A stretch of DNA of 64,000 bases, taken from assembly GCF_000022565.1 (NCBI RefSeq), contig NC_012483.1, positions 2,418,001-2,482,000 of the forward strand, written 5' to 3'. The notes under the pieces are model-generated. The model ran no database searches, had not been told where the DNA came from, and saw only the letters and a list, made by a program, of their open reading frames with translations. Shown piece by piece: positions 55,801-64,000 of this stretch; within the stretch, counting starts at the first letter, position 1; the number at the start of each line of letters is the position of its first letter. The stretch is from Acidobacterium capsulatum ATCC 51196 (lineage in GTDB: Bacteria; Acidobacteriota; Terriglobia; Terriglobales; Acidobacteriaceae). A program made the position numbers and the translations under genes.

Positions 55801-55881
55801 CTGACCATCGAGAGCCGCCCCGGCGAAGGCACCGAGGTACATCTGACGCTGCCTTTGAAAAGGGACGGAGGAGAAAAATGA
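52804..55881 (+). CDS. Hybrid beta-propeller sensor histidine kinase
   Basis: A 1025-residue kinase. After a signal or lipobox-like start (LALTLSACAARALD) come many two-component-propeller repeats of about 40-45 residues, each with patterns such as DGLPSGQINFLFHDREGALWIGTNRGL, then a Y_Y_Y domain, one membrane helix (WWFRLLLVLGVALLIYLEY, about residue 785), a HisKA_3 helix (REIHDTLAQGFAAVS, phospho-His about residue 829) and a HATPase domain with NGRGFSG. It senses a periplasmic signal, possibly a carbohydrate, and phosphorylates the NarL-type regulator that overlaps its end (ATGATG). Start chosen at 52804; an ATG at 52783 is possible. Confidence 0.9.
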   Translation: MNSSLHLRRLLFALALTLSACAARALDPRVPLRQDGAQVWQTESGLPQNTVHSILQTRDGFLWAATEGGLVRFDGEQFTAFTSRKNKGLPSDLIYHLMQSRDGSLSDTLWISTAAGVARERNGHFHSWPTGETYATFQDRAGDIWALTASGIERFTGGRFMLATEATLTEASSMLQTPDGALWVSSSEGLLRAAAGSSHFVVVGARVPVQAMAPGPGHTLWAGTPTGVEVCTAKDCSTLHVLGLSGPFFVSALAPSTTSPDNMWVGTDEGLFLVGHHHARRYGIKDGLPSGQINFLFHDREGALWIGTNRGLARFANGLMESLPSRSEVAGNIVLSAYEDREGDLWLGFESNGLGVLRSLAFSSLTVRDGLAGNYVLSVTQDTHGTLWAGTNGAGLSGDSDGHFTTLTTAQGLSSNIVMALAPGRDGTLWAGTPDGLDEIRNHHVRIFTTADGLPDDFVRSLFVDALGTLWIGTRRGLTRYSGGQFTTYTDLDGLGGNLIGAMLEDRRDHALWVATLGGLSRLRNGKFQNFTTADGLSSNIVTALYQDAQGTLWIATKGGGLDRYQNGHFTSISSKATGLPESIYGILGDTRGYLWLSSTHGIDRVSEEALNRFAAHQIRNLPIATFGASDGMGISECSSGGHPAAWRAANGTLWFATLKGLATVNPAHMAMDRVPPLVALESVRIDDAPVPLAAHLRVPPGRTRVAFHYAGLSFAAPQKVRYRYQLSGFDPRWINAGNQRTAYYTNLPPGRYTFRVLASNQDGLWSQNAAVVAITVEPQVYQTWWFRLLLVLGVALLIYLEYRRRVRRVRSEFQAVLRERTRIAREIHDTLAQGFAAVSVQLEVVSRLLPNATEGARHALDTARSLARSSLQDARTSIWDLRSQSSEQEDLATRLRKLADHLCAPANIKAQLEVNGAYRPLTPEVETELTRIAQEAIVNAVRHSETASIALRLSFHERQIELSVRDNGRGFSGAPPAARPGHYGITGMHERAERIGGKLTIESRPGEGTEVHLTLPLKRDGGEK

Positions 55882-56522
55882 TGGACGACACTACCCACAC
55901 CGCAACCATCCGCATTCTTGTGGTGGATGACCATCACATCGTCCGCCAGGGGCTGGTCGCGCTGCTGAACACGTTGCCCGGCTTTGAAGTCATTGCCGAG
56001 GCCGGCGACGGCGTCGAGGCCATCGCGCTGCATCGTGAGCATCAGCCCGACATCACCATCATGGACCTGCGACTGCCGCGGATGAATGGCGTCGAGGCCA
56101 TCACGCGCATTCGGGAGGAATCTCCGGGCGCTCGCATCGTGGTGCTCACCACTTTTGACGGCGATGAGGATATCTATCGTGCCCTGCAGGCAGGTGCCCG
56201 AGGCTACCTGCTCAAGGGCATGGACGCGGACGACCTTACCGCCGCCATCCGCTCGGTGCATGCGGGCAAATCACGCATTCCCACGGTGGTGGCCGAGCGA
56301 CTCGCCGAACGCATGAGCGGCTCTGAACTGACCGCCCGCGAACTCGATGTGCTGCGCCTCATCGTGCAGGGCCGCAGCAACCGCGAAATCGCGGCCGATC
56401 TGCACATCTCTGAGGCCACCGTGAAAACCCACATCAACAACCTGCTCAGCAAGCTGGGCGTGAGCGACCGCACGCAGGCAGCCACCACGGCGCTGCAACG
56501 CGGCCTCGTGCATCTGGAGTAG
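55878..56522 (+). CDS. NarL/FixJ-type response regulator
   Basis: A 214-residue regulator. The receiver has Asp17-Asp18, the phosphoacceptor Asp63 (ITIMDLRLP) and Lys113 (YLLKGMD). The LuxR-type HTH is LTARELDVLRLIVQGRSNRE then IAADLHISEATVKTHINNLL. The ATG at 55878 overlaps the kinase stop with GGAGGAG before it, so the pair is coupled. Target genes are not evident; the next gene, for an exported protein, is on the same transcript. Confidence 0.95.
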   Translation: MMDDTTHTATIRILVVDDHHIVRQGLVALLNTLPGFEVIAEAGDGVEAIALHREHQPDITIMDLRLPRMNGVEAITRIREESPGARIVVLTTFDGDEDIYRALQAGARGYLLKGMDADDLTAAIRSVHAGKSRIPTVVAERLAERMSGSELTARELDVLRLIVQGRSNREIAADLHISEATVKTHINNLLSKLGVSDRTQAATTALQRGLVHLE

Positions 56523-56539
56523 TGCTCAAAAGAGGCTTG

Positions 56540-57112
56540 ATGCGAATTCTTCGTCCCTTGCTCGTCTTCGCTGTTTGTGTCCCGCTCTTCGCGCTGCCCA
56601 CTGCAATCGTCTGGGCTGTGCCCCGCGCCTTCGCCCAGTCCTCGCCGGCCGAGGCTGCCGCGTGGCACGCCGCAAGCCGCAGCGAGCTGCAAACTTATCT
56701 GCCCGCCCGCGCGCCGGTTGTGACCGAGCGCATTGAGACAGAGATGCCCGCCGCTTCGGGCATCATCAACAACAAAGACCAGTTCATCGGCGGCGTTGTG
56801 CTCATCACCGCCGGCTATTCGGCAGACGGCAAATACTCGCACTACTTTGTGACGCAGGTGCCTCTGGAACTCGGCTCGGCCAGCCACCCCGTGAAGCTGG
56901 CGCCGGGCAATTATCTGATCGGCTACGTGCGCCAGGATGAGGCGCTGCAGGTTCGCATTTATGAAGCCGCCAGCGGCAAGCCTGCCGGCGACGTGAAAGC
57001 CGTGCTCGACCCCGCCATTCACGGCGTGACGGCCTTCCGCATCTGGCCGCCGTCAATGCACCGGCTCATCCAGATTGGCCGGTTCACGTTCCCCTATCGC
57101 ATTTTGAAGTAG
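56540..57112 (+). CDS. Exported protein of unknown function
   Basis: A 190-residue precursor. A signal peptide (LLVFAVCVPLFALPTAIVW, cleavage likely after RAFA) is followed by a compact mature domain with FIGGVVLITAGYSADGKYSH and VKLAPGNYLIGYVRQDEAL; no family recognised. AGAGG precedes the ATG at 56540, 17 nt after the regulator stop. It is the third gene of the propeller-kinase operon, so it may be an effector or accessory binding protein. Confidence 0.65.
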   Translation: MRILRPLLVFAVCVPLFALPTAIVWAVPRAFAQSSPAEAAAWHAASRSELQTYLPARAPVVTERIETEMPAASGIINNKDQFIGGVVLITAGYSADGKYSHYFVTQVPLELGSASHPVKLAPGNYLIGYVRQDEALQVRIYEAASGKPAGDVKAVLDPAIHGVTAFRIWPPSMHRLIQIGRFTFPYRILK

Positions 57113-57179
57113 GGGTCAACCGAAATAGACGTCACACAGTTACATATAAAAACTGGCGGAAAACTATCATTTTGGGTGC

Positions 57180-57205
57180 CCCGGGTCCGTGTGTCCGGAC
57201 CCGGG
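57180..57205. terminator. Hairpin between the convergent exported-protein and AIM24 genes
   Basis: CCCGGGTCCG (57180-57189) and CGGACCCGGG (57196-57205) form a perfect 10-bp stem around TGTGTC in the convergent gap; no T-run. Confidence 0.5.
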
Positions 57206-57214
57206 TAGAATCCT

Positions 57215-57973
57215 CTACCGCATGCCGTCGAGCAACGAGCCCACAATGCCGCCCACCACGCCGGCTTCCGCCACCTGACGATTCTCGCCCTGCGGCAGAT
57301 ACTCCATCAACGCATGCGCCAGATTTGCCAGCGGAAGCGTCTGCAACCACACACGGCCAGGGCCGGTGAGCGCCGCCAGAAAGATGCCGTCGCCGCCGAA
57401 GATCATGTTTTTGATGCCGGGCACGCGTGTGATCTGGAACGACACACTGTTCTCAAACGCGCCCACATGGCCCGGATGCACCCGCAGCGTCTCGCCCGGC
57501 CGCAGGTCTTTCACCACCACCTCGCCAGAAAGCTCGAGCCACGCGACGCCGTTGCCGCCCACCTTCTGCAGTAGAAATCCGTCGCCGCCGAAGATGCCCG
57601 CGCCGAGCGACTGCTGAAAGCCAACACCCAGCGTGACCTGCTCAGTCCCGCACAAAAATCCATGGCGATGAATATAAAACTCGCGGCCTTGTCCTACTTC
57701 CACCGGGACAATGTGTCCCGGCACCTTGGTGGCAAAGGCGACCTCGCCTGGAGCGCCGATGGCGCGATACTCGGTCATGAACAGCGATCCGCCGCCGGCC
57801 ATGCGCTTGATGGCGCCAAAGATTCCGCCGCCGCCGCCCATCTGCGTGTGCGTGCGCATCTGAATCGGCGCGGTCATCCACGACAGTTCGCCAGACTCGG
57901 AGATGATGACCTCGTTCGGTTCAAGAAGAAACTCAATGGCGGGCATCGTCGTGCCCAGAATGCGGTTTTGCAT
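57215..57973 (-). CDS. AIM24/TIGR00266 family protein
   Basis: A 252-residue beta-rich protein with the family layout: GELSWMTAPIQMRTHTQMGGG, GGSLFMTEYRAIGAPGEVAFATKVPGHIVP, SLGAGIFGGDGFLLQKVGG, IFLAALTGPGRVWLQTLPLANLAH. AAGGAG precedes the ATG at 57973. The family (yeast AIM24 relatives) has no settled bacterial function; some are envelope or stress linked. The gene is alone, between the exported-protein gene and the DUF4396 gene. Confidence 0.88.
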   Translation of the reverse strand: MQNRILGTTMPAIEFLLEPNEVIISESGELSWMTAPIQMRTHTQMGGGGGIFGAIKRMAGGGSLFMTEYRAIGAPGEVAFATKVPGHIVPVEVGQGREFYIHRHGFLCGTEQVTLGVGFQQSLGAGIFGGDGFLLQKVGGNGVAWLELSGEVVVKDLRPGETLRVHPGHVGAFENSVSFQITRVPGIKNMIFGGDGIFLAALTGPGRVWLQTLPLANLAHALMEYLPQGENRQVAEAGVVGGIVGSLLDGMR

Positions 57974-58046
57974 GCAGCGCTCCTTATCGCTAGGAGTATA
58001 TCTCCGTCCTGTTGTTACGGAATTCGCCAGCCTGCGGTTCCCGCGT

Positions 58047-58760
58047 TCAGCCCATGGCCTCCTTGATGCCCTTGCCCACCAGCCAGCGGTTCATGGGAGC
58101 CGTCGTCAAAAATCCGCACACCATCGCAATTTGCATCATGAGCCAATATTGCGGTTGCAGCGGGGTGAGATGCGGCGCGGGGAAAAACACAAAATACGAG
58201 AGTGCCATCCAGCCATACATGCCTACCTGAAAGGCTGCAATCGAGAGCGTATCGGCCTTGATCGCCTCTGCCAGGGCCTGGCCCACCGGCAAGTGCCGCA
58301 TCGGCTGAATGGAGAAGTACTGAAAGGCAATCCCCAGCAGCCACGCACCGCCGAAGTCGATGATGTACTTGGTCAGCAAGTCGCTGCCAAAGAGCGTGAG
58401 CCCGGCGAAGAAAACGCCAAAGTCGCACACCACGTCGGCTAACGTGCAGCCTGCTCCGCAATGGCTGGCCGCCATCGCAATTTGTTGCCAGGTTGGATCG
58501 CGGCGTGCCATCTTCATATCATCGTCATTTCCTTCCCAACTGCTGTGATGGCTCATCTCATGATGATGCCCGTGGCCGCTCTTGTTTCTGCCAAAGCTGA
58601 AATAACCCCAGAGGGCAAAGACGCTCAGGTAGAGCGCGGTGATGGGCCACACCAGATTCATCACGCCCATCTTTTGCGGATGCCGCACCTCATCCAGCGC
58701 AATGATCAGGGCACAGGCAAAGGCAACGCCCAGCGAAATCCACGCAATCTCCGCCAACAT
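58047..58760 (-). CDS. DUF4396 membrane protein with His-rich loop
   Basis: A 237-residue protein with about six hydrophobic segments. The family motif SHCGAGCTLADVVCDFGVFF (CxxxC near residue 100) is present and a His-rich loop (GHGHHHEMSHHSS) precedes it, suggesting metal binding. Function unknown in general. AAGGAG precedes the ATG at 58760. Downstream, 73 nt away on the same strand, is the AIM24 gene. Confidence 0.8.
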   Translation of the reverse strand: MLAEIAWISLGVAFACALIIALDEVRHPQKMGVMNLVWPITALYLSVFALWGYFSFGRNKSGHGHHHEMSHHSSWEGNDDDMKMARRDPTWQQIAMAASHCGAGCTLADVVCDFGVFFAGLTLFGSDLLTKYIIDFGGAWLLGIAFQYFSIQPMRHLPVGQALAEAIKADTLSIAAFQVGMYGWMALSYFVFFPAPHLTPLQPQYWLMMQIAMVCGFLTTAPMNRWLVGKGIKEAMG

Positions 58761-58850
58761 TCGATTCGCTCCTTTCCTGACTGTTGTGATGCACGAGAGC
58801 GCATCTCAAAAGCACGCCCTAAAGGCCAGCCCCGGAAGCCTGCAAAGAAA

Positions 58851-58879
58851 AGAGCGGACGGGGAATCCCCGTCCGCTCT
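58851..58879 (-). terminator. Terminator after yidC
   Basis: AGAGCGGACGGGG (58851-58863) and CCCCGTCCGCTCT (58867-58879) form a perfect 13-bp stem; on the minus strand a T-rich TTTTCTTTGC follows. It lies 22 nt after the yidC stop. Confidence 0.85.
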
Positions 58880-58901
58880 CTGTGAGGAGTGCAATTCGCA
58901 G

Positions 58902-60719
58902 CTAGCGCCGCGCGTTGATCACCTTGCCGCCTTGCGCTCGTTTTCTTGCGGCGCGCTTTGCGGCCAGCTCCTTCATTTCGCGGCCCATGCCAGTGCTGTT
59001 CATCACCCACTGCTGGCCCACGCCGAGAATGTTGCCGCCGGCCCAGTAGAGTGCCACGCCTGAGCCGATGTGCAACATCATGAAGCCGAAGAAGGCCGGC
59101 ATCATGAAGGCCATCATCCGCTGTTGGGCCGGGTCCACGCCGGGCGACGGCGTAAAGAACTGCACCAGGAACATCGACACCACCACGAAGATGGGCAGGA
59201 TGTAATACGGATCGGGCGCTGAAAGATCGGGCAGCCACATCCAGTGCGCGTGCCGCAAGGCAATCGTGACCTCAAGCATGCGGTAGAAGCCGATCAGCAG
59301 GGGGTACTGCAGCAGCATTGGCAGGCAGCCGGCAAACATGTTGATGCCTTCCCGCTTCTGCAGGTCCATCATCTCCTTGTTCATTTCCTGCTTGCGCGGA
59401 TCGGTCGCCTTGTACTTGGCATACTTGGCCTTGATGGCGTCCATCTGCGGCTGAATGCGCATCATGGCCAGCGACTTCTTCATCATGGTCACGCGGGTCG
59501 GCATCATGGCCGCATTCAGAATCAGTGTGAGCAGCAGAATCGCCCAGCCCCAATTCGGAATGCCGTGATTATGGAAGAACTGCAGCACCAGGAACATCGG
59601 CTTCGCAATCCAGCCCCAGAAGCCATAGTGCACAATGCCTTCAAGATTGAAGTGGTACGCCGTGTGAATCGACTTCAGCACATCGAGCGCCTTGGGCCCC
59701 ACAAACAGGCGGTCATGCACCTCACCAGTTGTGCTGCCCACGGCCGCGCCCAGCACCGGCACCTGGTCCATCTTTGAGGTTTTCGGATGCGCGGGGTCGC
59801 GCGGCAGTTCGAGCGCGTGATGCAGCGTAACCATTAAGGCGTTATCGGGGTTCGGCGGCAGAAAGATGCTCGCGAAGTAAAGATCGCTCACGCCCGCATA
59901 ATCGAGCGGCCCCTGCACGGTGTCACCGCCGGAGACCTTCTTCGGCTCGATCTGCTTCACATTAGGGCCGCCCGCCAGATGAAAGCCCGTCTTCGCGCCG
60001 GTCTCCTGGTCAATCTGCGCGTTCTGGTACTGAGGCAGCGTCTCCTGATCGCCAAAGCCGGAGGGCCACGCCAGCAGCGCGGTGACTGGGGCGCCATTGC
60101 GCGTCACCTTCACGTCCGTCTCAAGCACATAGCTCTTTTCAAAACGGAAGGTCTTCTCCACCGTCAGGCCATTGGCCGAGTAGCGGAAGGTCAAGGTAGC
60201 CGGCGCCTGAATGGTTCCCGTTGCCGAAGGCACGTACATCGCCTGATTCAGCTGCTGCGTCAGGGCCGCATCGTAGGTGTAAAGCGACAGGGGATAGCCG
60301 AACTGCTGCGCCGCCTTGTCATTCACCATGTCGAGCGGGCGATTCTGGGCGTCATTGGTGTACTTCTTCAGAATCCACGACTTCGCCACGCCACCGCGGT
60401 TGGTGAAGGTCACGCGATAAAGCGGGCTCTCAACGGTCGTGGTGGTCTCGGCCGCAGCCAGCACGGCCGGGGTGGTCGCGGCTGCAGGTGCGTTGCCCGA
60501 GGCTGTCTGTCCTGGCGCGCTTGCCGGCGCGGCAGATGGCGCAGGGCTGTTCTTCTGCGCGGCAGGCGTGTGCTTCCCGTTGGGCGGCGCAGGTGGGGCG
60601 TTCTTCGAGCGGAAATACTGCAGCCCAAGGAAGATGGCGAGGAAAATGACGGCATAGATGAGCAGCGTCCGCGAGTCCGGTCCACCGCTCTGCTGATTGG
60701 GATTCTGTATTTCTGGCAA
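58902..60719 (-). CDS. yidC: Membrane protein insertase YidC
   Basis: A 605-residue insertase. An N-terminal helix (TLLIYAVIFLAIFLGLQYF) is followed by a long Ala/Pro linker, a periplasmic beta domain (YRVTFTNRGGVAKSWILKKY) and the conserved C-terminal core (GIPNWGWAILLLTLILNAAMMPT, AGCLPMLLQYPLLIGFYRML). A TTG at 60719 is the start, supported by AGGAAAAGG. It inserts and folds inner-membrane proteins with Sec. It is the last gene of rpmH-rnpA-yidD-yidC, the usual cluster next to dnaA. Confidence 0.95.
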   Translation of the reverse strand: MPEIQNPNQQSGGPDSRTLLIYAVIFLAIFLGLQYFRSKNAPPAPPNGKHTPAAQKNSPAPSAAPASAPGQTASGNAPAAATTPAVLAAAETTTTVESPLYRVTFTNRGGVAKSWILKKYTNDAQNRPLDMVNDKAAQQFGYPLSLYTYDAALTQQLNQAMYVPSATGTIQAPATLTFRYSANGLTVEKTFRFEKSYVLETDVKVTRNGAPVTALLAWPSGFGDQETLPQYQNAQIDQETGAKTGFHLAGGPNVKQIEPKKVSGGDTVQGPLDYAGVSDLYFASIFLPPNPDNALMVTLHHALELPRDPAHPKTSKMDQVPVLGAAVGSTTGEVHDRLFVGPKALDVLKSIHTAYHFNLEGIVHYGFWGWIAKPMFLVLQFFHNHGIPNWGWAILLLTLILNAAMMPTRVTMMKKSLAMMRIQPQMDAIKAKYAKYKATDPRKQEMNKEMMDLQKREGINMFAGCLPMLLQYPLLIGFYRMLEVTIALRHAHWMWLPDLSAPDPYYILPIFVVVSMFLVQFFTPSPGVDPAQQRMMAFMMPAFFGFMMLHIGSGVALYWAGGNILGVGQQWVMNSTGMGREMKELAAKRAARKRAQGGKVINARR

Positions 60720-60767
60720 GACTACCTTTTCCTGACTGTCGTTGGATTCCAGTCTGACACTTCTATG

Positions 60768-61088
60768 TTAACGGGCATCGCGGCTTCGCGGTTCCCTGCG
60801 AGAGGCCTTTGCCTCGAAATTTGAGCCATTCGCACGCAGATGTGGGCCGCCAGGCTTTGGCCTCAGCGGCACAGGATCAAACCCTCCCCGGCTCAACGGA
60901 TGGCAGCGCAACAGCCGCCACATCGCCATAACTGCACCTCGCGCGAGTCCCCACTCCGCCACGGCGATCGCGGCATACTCCGAACACGTTGGCTGAAAGC
61001 GGCAGCCTCCGGGAGCCAGCGCATGCAGCGTGGGCGAGACCGCGCCGCGATAGAACGCCAGTCCTGCCGCCGCCAGCCTCTCACGCAT
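60768..61088 (-). CDS. yidD: Membrane protein insertion efficiency factor YidD
   Basis: A 106-residue protein with the YidD signature [20 protein letters not shown] and [15 protein letters not shown] (conserved cysteines). Length is a little longer than usual due to a charged tail. It starts two bases after the rnpA stop, so the pair is probably coupled. It helps YidC-dependent insertion. Confidence 0.93.
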
Positions 61089-61090
61089 TT

Positions 61091-61597
61091 TCACGGCTTT
61101 GCCTGCTTCTGAGGGGTGGGCTTGCGGGCTCGCCCGGGCCATGGTTTCCGTGGCTCGGCCAGTTGCCGCTCCTGCTCGGCGCGCAGGGCGTCCACGCCTT
61201 CGCGCTCGATGCGGGCCGCAATCTTCGCAAAAATCTCGGCAACTTCACGCGAGAGCGCGGTAAACTCCATCGTCATGACACTCTTGCGGGGATGCAGCAC
61301 CACGTCCACGCAGCCCGGCAGCAGTTGCAGATGCTCGCGCACCGCCTCACGCATGCGCCGCTTGATGCGGTTGCGCTCCACTGCCTTGCCCATCACGCGG
61401 CCGGCCGTGAGCCCCACGCGCGGAATTGCCGCAGAAGGGAGCACCGGGGGCGCGTCCGCAGGGCGCACGCGGCAAAAGTAGGTCATCGAAGCGGAAAACT
61501 GCTTGCGGCTCGCCGCATACACGCTCTGATAGTCGGCGTGCTTGCGCAGACGCGCCTCACGCCAGGAGTTCATCGCATGCTGGGCCACAGGGTTCAT
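61091..61597 (-). CDS. rnpA: Ribonuclease P protein component
   Basis: About 168 residues. [20 protein letters not shown] and [20 protein letters not shown] with [10 protein letters not shown] are the RnpA signature. The C-terminus is extended with basic residues ([19 protein letters not shown]). The start is uncertain: ATG at 61597 or 61573, or a TTG at 61684; none has a clear ribosome-binding site. It lies 96 nt downstream of rpmH, the expected partner. Confidence 0.9.
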
Positions 61598-61693
61598 CGC
61601 AGAGAAAAAGGCAGCCGGCTCATCGGGAGCCGCTGCCTTGGGTAAAACACATAAACTGGCTTTGCGCACCAGTAATGGGCGCAAAGGCTGGGA

Positions 61694-61849
61694 CTAGTCG
61701 CGGTAGCCCGCGCTCACGGCAATCTTGTGACGGCCCTTGGCGCGACGGCGCGACAGAACGGCGGCACCGTTCTTGGTCTTCATGCGGCTGCGGAAACCAT
61801 GCACCTTGGCACGGCGGCGGCGGTTCGGTTGAAATGTGCGCTTCGGCAT
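61694..61849 (-). CDS. rpmH: 50S ribosomal protein bL34
   Basis: A 51-residue, very basic protein: [19 protein letters not shown], then [20 protein letters not shown] and an Ala-Gly-Tyr tail. It is slightly longer than the usual 44-47 residues. It heads rpmH-rnpA-yidD-yidC and is divergent from dnaA. Confidence 0.96.
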   Translation of the reverse strand: MPKRTFQPNRRRRAKVHGFRSRMKTKNGAAVLSRRRAKGRHKIAVSAGYRD

Positions 61850-62463
61850 AAAACGGCGCTCCTGAATCTTTAATCTTGAGAATCTTGCGGCCCGTGGGCC
61901 TCAGTCCGTGCCCGTGGCTACTGTGACAAAACAGCGAATGCGGACAGAACTTGAGTATATCGCAAATCCGGCCCAATCACCAAGCATCTGCCAGCCGACC
62001 CCGCTTTGCGAGCCGCTGCATCACAACCTGCGGCGGCCACCTGCCGGGGTCTGACGCCACGCCGTCTCTCAACCACTCGCAGCACACCCGCAAAATGGCG
62101 TCAAATCACCATCGTGCGCCTCGAAATGTGCAGAATCGCTAATATTGATGCGGCTCCGCGGGTTTTCACCAGGAATGGTGCAACTTGCCGGGTACCACAG
62201 ATTCCGAGGCAAAACCACATTCAAAAGCACGGTCTGACTGTGCTAGTATCGCCTCCGTTCAAGTTATTTTTTTTCGACGCCTCGCGGCAGTCAAAAAGGA
62301 ATTCAGACCAGACGCCGAAACGTGACAGTTCGGCGCTTATCCCGGCCAGCGAAATACGCTCCCTCCGCCCGATTCTCCACAGCCGGGCGTGGCCTGCGCA
62401 TTCCTCAAAGGCCAGCTTGTGTCATTTTCCTCCCCCTCCGCGGGCGTGTGGTAAGGAAACCGC
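61850..62463. other. rpmH-dnaA divergent intergenic region, possible origin zone
   Basis: No gene is visible in these 614 bases. They hold the rpmH promoter (TATACT at 61959-61954, minus, with TGGTGA 17 nt upstream), a weak -10 for dnaA (TAGTAT, 62244-62249), an A/T tract TTATTTTTTTT at 62264-62274, and three DnaA-box-like 9-mers with one mismatch each to TTWTNCACA: TGTGACAAA (61922), TGTGCAGAA (62127) and TTCTCCACA (62373). There is no perfect box and no iteron cluster, so an origin here is only possible. Confidence 0.45.
61954..61982 (-). promoter_or_regulatory. Promoter for the rpmH operon
   Basis: On the minus strand TGGTGA is followed after 17 nt by TATACT (61959-61954), about 105 nt before the rpmH start. 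The -10 is near consensus. Confidence 0.5.
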
Positions 62464-63900
62464 ATGTCATCGTTCGCAACCGCACCGGCGGCTCCCCTGA
62501 ACCCATGGGTTCGCATCCTCGGAGCGCTCGAGAAGAAGGTCAATCGTCAGTCGTATGACACATGGCTCAAGCCCACCCGCTTCAGTCACGTCAAAGACCG
62601 CACGCTCATTGTTCGCATTCCCACGACGGATTTCCGTTATATCGCTGATCGCTACGATGACCTGATCCACGAGGCCATCGAGAACCTGCAGCTTGAGTTC
62701 GACGAAGTCAGCTTCGTCACGCCGGAAGAAGATCCCATGCTGGCCCGTGCCCGCGAAGACGGTGGCTTTGCTCCCGCCCCGGCGCACGCGCCCAACACAC
62801 CGGGCAATGCCGGTGCCCAACGGCCTGCACAGCGCCTCAACGGAGCAATGCCCCAGCAGAGCCGCTTCGACTGGTCCACCGCGGCGCAGCTCAACCCGCG
62901 CTACACGTTCGACGCCTTTGTGATTGGCTCTGGCAACCAGTTCGCGCGCGCCGCAGCCGAGGCCGTGGCGGAGCGCCCCTCCAAGGCCTACAACCCGCTC
63001 TTCCTCTACGGCGGAGTGGGCATGGGCAAGACGCATCTCATGCATGCCATTGGCCACGAGGTAAAGCTGCGCAATCCCAGCGCCTCCATTTGCTATGTGT
63101 CGGTGGAGAAGTTCACCAACGAGATGATCAGCTCTCTGCGCTATGACAAGATGACGACCTTCCGCGACAAGTTCCGCTCGGTCGATCTTCTGCTCATTGA
63201 CGACATCCAGTTCCTCTCGCAGAAAGAGCGCACGCAGGAGGAGTTCTTCCACACCTTCAACGCGCTGCACGAGAACATGAAGCAGATCGTCATCGCCTCT
63301 GACCGCCCGCCCAAAGAGCTGCCGGAGATCGAAGACCGCTTGCGCTCGCGCTTTGAATGGGGTCTCATTGCCGACATTCAGCCGCCCGATCTTGAAACCA
63401 AGGTCGCTATTCTGCAGAAGAAGGCCGAGAGCGAACATGTTCTGCTGCCCACCGACGTCGCGCTCTTCATCGCTTCGAACGTACGCACCAACGTGCGCGA
63501 GCTTGAGGGCGCGCTGACGCGCTTGTTTGCCTGGTCACAGCTCAACGGCGTTGAGATCTCTCTGGCCACCACACAGCAGTGCCTGAAGCAGTTCATTGAC
63601 ACGCAGGTGCGCAAGATCACGATTGAGGCCATTCAGCGCGCCGTTGCCGAGCAGTTCGGTATGCGTGTTGTCGAGCTCAAGCAGAAGAACAACTCGCGCG
63701 CTGTCGTCGTGCCCCGCCAGATTGCCATGTACCTGGCCAAGCAGATGACCGAGGCCTCGCTGCCCGAGATCGGCCGCCAGTTCGGCGGCAAGCATCACAC
63801 CACTGTCATGCATTCCATCGGCAAAATCGATGAGCAGCGCCGCACCGACAAGAACCTGAACAGCACCCTCAACAAGCTGCAGGAGACACTGAACAGCTAG
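62464..63900 (+). CDS. dnaA: Chromosomal replication initiator DnaA
   Basis: A 478-residue AAA+ initiator. Domain I ([20 protein letters not shown]) is followed by a Pro/Ala-rich linker, the Walker [15 protein letters not shown] (183-196), Walker [20 protein letters not shown], and [16 protein letters not shown]. The DNA-binding domain ends with [17 protein letters not shown], the DnaA signature contacting DnaA boxes. AAGGAAACCGC precedes the ATG at 62464. It faces away from rpmH as in the conserved origin cluster. Confidence 0.98.
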   Translation: MSSFATAPAAPLNPWVRILGALEKKVNRQSYDTWLKPTRFSHVKDRTLIVRIPTTDFRYIADRYDDLIHEAIENLQLEFDEVSFVTPEEDPMLARAREDGGFAPAPAHAPNTPGNAGAQRPAQRLNGAMPQQSRFDWSTAAQLNPRYTFDAFVIGSGNQFARAAAEAVAERPSKAYNPLFLYGGVGMGKTHLMHAIGHEVKLRNPSASICYVSVEKFTNEMISSLRYDKMTTFRDKFRSVDLLLIDDIQFLSQKERTQEEFFHTFNALHENMKQIVIASDRPPKELPEIEDRLRSRFEWGLIADIQPPDLETKVAILQKKAESEHVLLPTDVALFIASNVRTNVRELEGALTRLFAWSQLNGVEISLATTQQCLKQFIDTQVRKITIEAIQRAVAEQFGMRVVELKQKNNSRAVVVPRQIAMYLAKQMTEASLPEIGRQFGGKHHTTVMHSIGKIDEQRRTDKNLNSTLNKLQETLNS

Positions 63901-63941
63901 GCAACTGCCGTCCAGCCGCACGCGCATTGGGCGCAGCACAG

Positions 63942-63972
63942 AGCCCGCATCCCAGGATTCAGGATGCGGGCT
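63942..63972 (+). terminator. Terminator after dnaA
   Basis: AGCCCGCATCC (63942-63952) and GGATGCGGGCT (63962-63972) form a perfect 11-bp stem and are followed by TTCCTTCT, 41 nt after the dnaA stop. Confidence 0.8.
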
Positions 63973-64000
63973 TTCCTTCTGCGACAGGGCGCCGTCATTG

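Overview
The window is high-GC, gene-dense bacterial chromosome. Gene content and protein style suggest an Acidobacteriota member, most likely a Terriglobia/Acidobacterium relative; this assignment is an inference. Supporting signs are the split glycine decarboxylase, the giant periplasmic beta-propeller sensor kinase, a TPR-tailed GT39 protein, a GH3 glucosidase, and short REP-like and 7-nt repeats. Most genes are housekeeping. I see no prophage, insertion sequence, CRISPR array or rRNA.

Layout. 1-1455 (minus): an ATP-grasp enzyme followed by a flavin-dependent monooxygenase cut by the window edge. 1605-6905 (minus): rplI, rpsR, rpsF, pth, rplY, prs, tRNA-Gln and ispE, a translation and precursor-synthesis block with a candidate S6:S18 leader hairpin before rpsF. 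6983-18456 (mostly plus): a GT39 protein, murJ, hemL, ychF, mfd and galU, with a HIT protein on the other strand. 18732-24518 (minus): ruvB, an EAL-PAS signalling protein, a membrane protein and a Fic enzyme whose first codon lies in a perfect palindrome. 24716-32207 (plus): gyrA, a GlcG-like protein, hrcA-grpE-dnaJ (without dnaK) and a quinone-oxidoreductase-like gene. 32258-34713 (minus): a Tat-exported molybdenum enzyme with its cytochrome b, tatA and a hypothetical gene. 34890-40684 (plus): an outer-membrane protein, gcvT-gcvH-gcvPA-gcvPB and a small orphan protein. 40685-42663 (minus): an SRPBCC / DoxX-like / BtaA-like operon. Then come tRNA-Arg and tRNA-Pro, a second GT39 protein, a GH3 glucosidase and a membrane protein.

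The clearest regulatory story is 48908-52642 on the minus strand. A sigma70-type promoter starts at the edge of a cobalamin riboswitch. The leader continues into a hairpin that can hide the ribosome-binding site of nrdA, and nrdB follows. This fits B12 repression of a B12-independent ribonucleotide reductase and predicts a B12-dependent enzyme elsewhere in the genome. Divergent from it are the propeller kinase, its NarL-type regulator and a small exported protein.

The right end is the usual origin-neighbourhood cluster: yidC, yidD, rnpA and rpmH on minus, with dnaA divergent on plus. The 614-nt gap between rpmH and dnaA has only near-match DnaA boxes. Terminator-like hairpins are common and well formed. 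Several start codons are GTG or TTG, and a few genes (murJ, hemL, mfd) have a -10-like hexamer so close to the start that they may be leaderless. I found no wholly new system. The best candidates for undescribed biology are the SRPBCC/DoxX/BtaA-like operon, the ATP-grasp/monooxygenase pair, the self-palindromic fic start and the two 7-nt repeat arrays.
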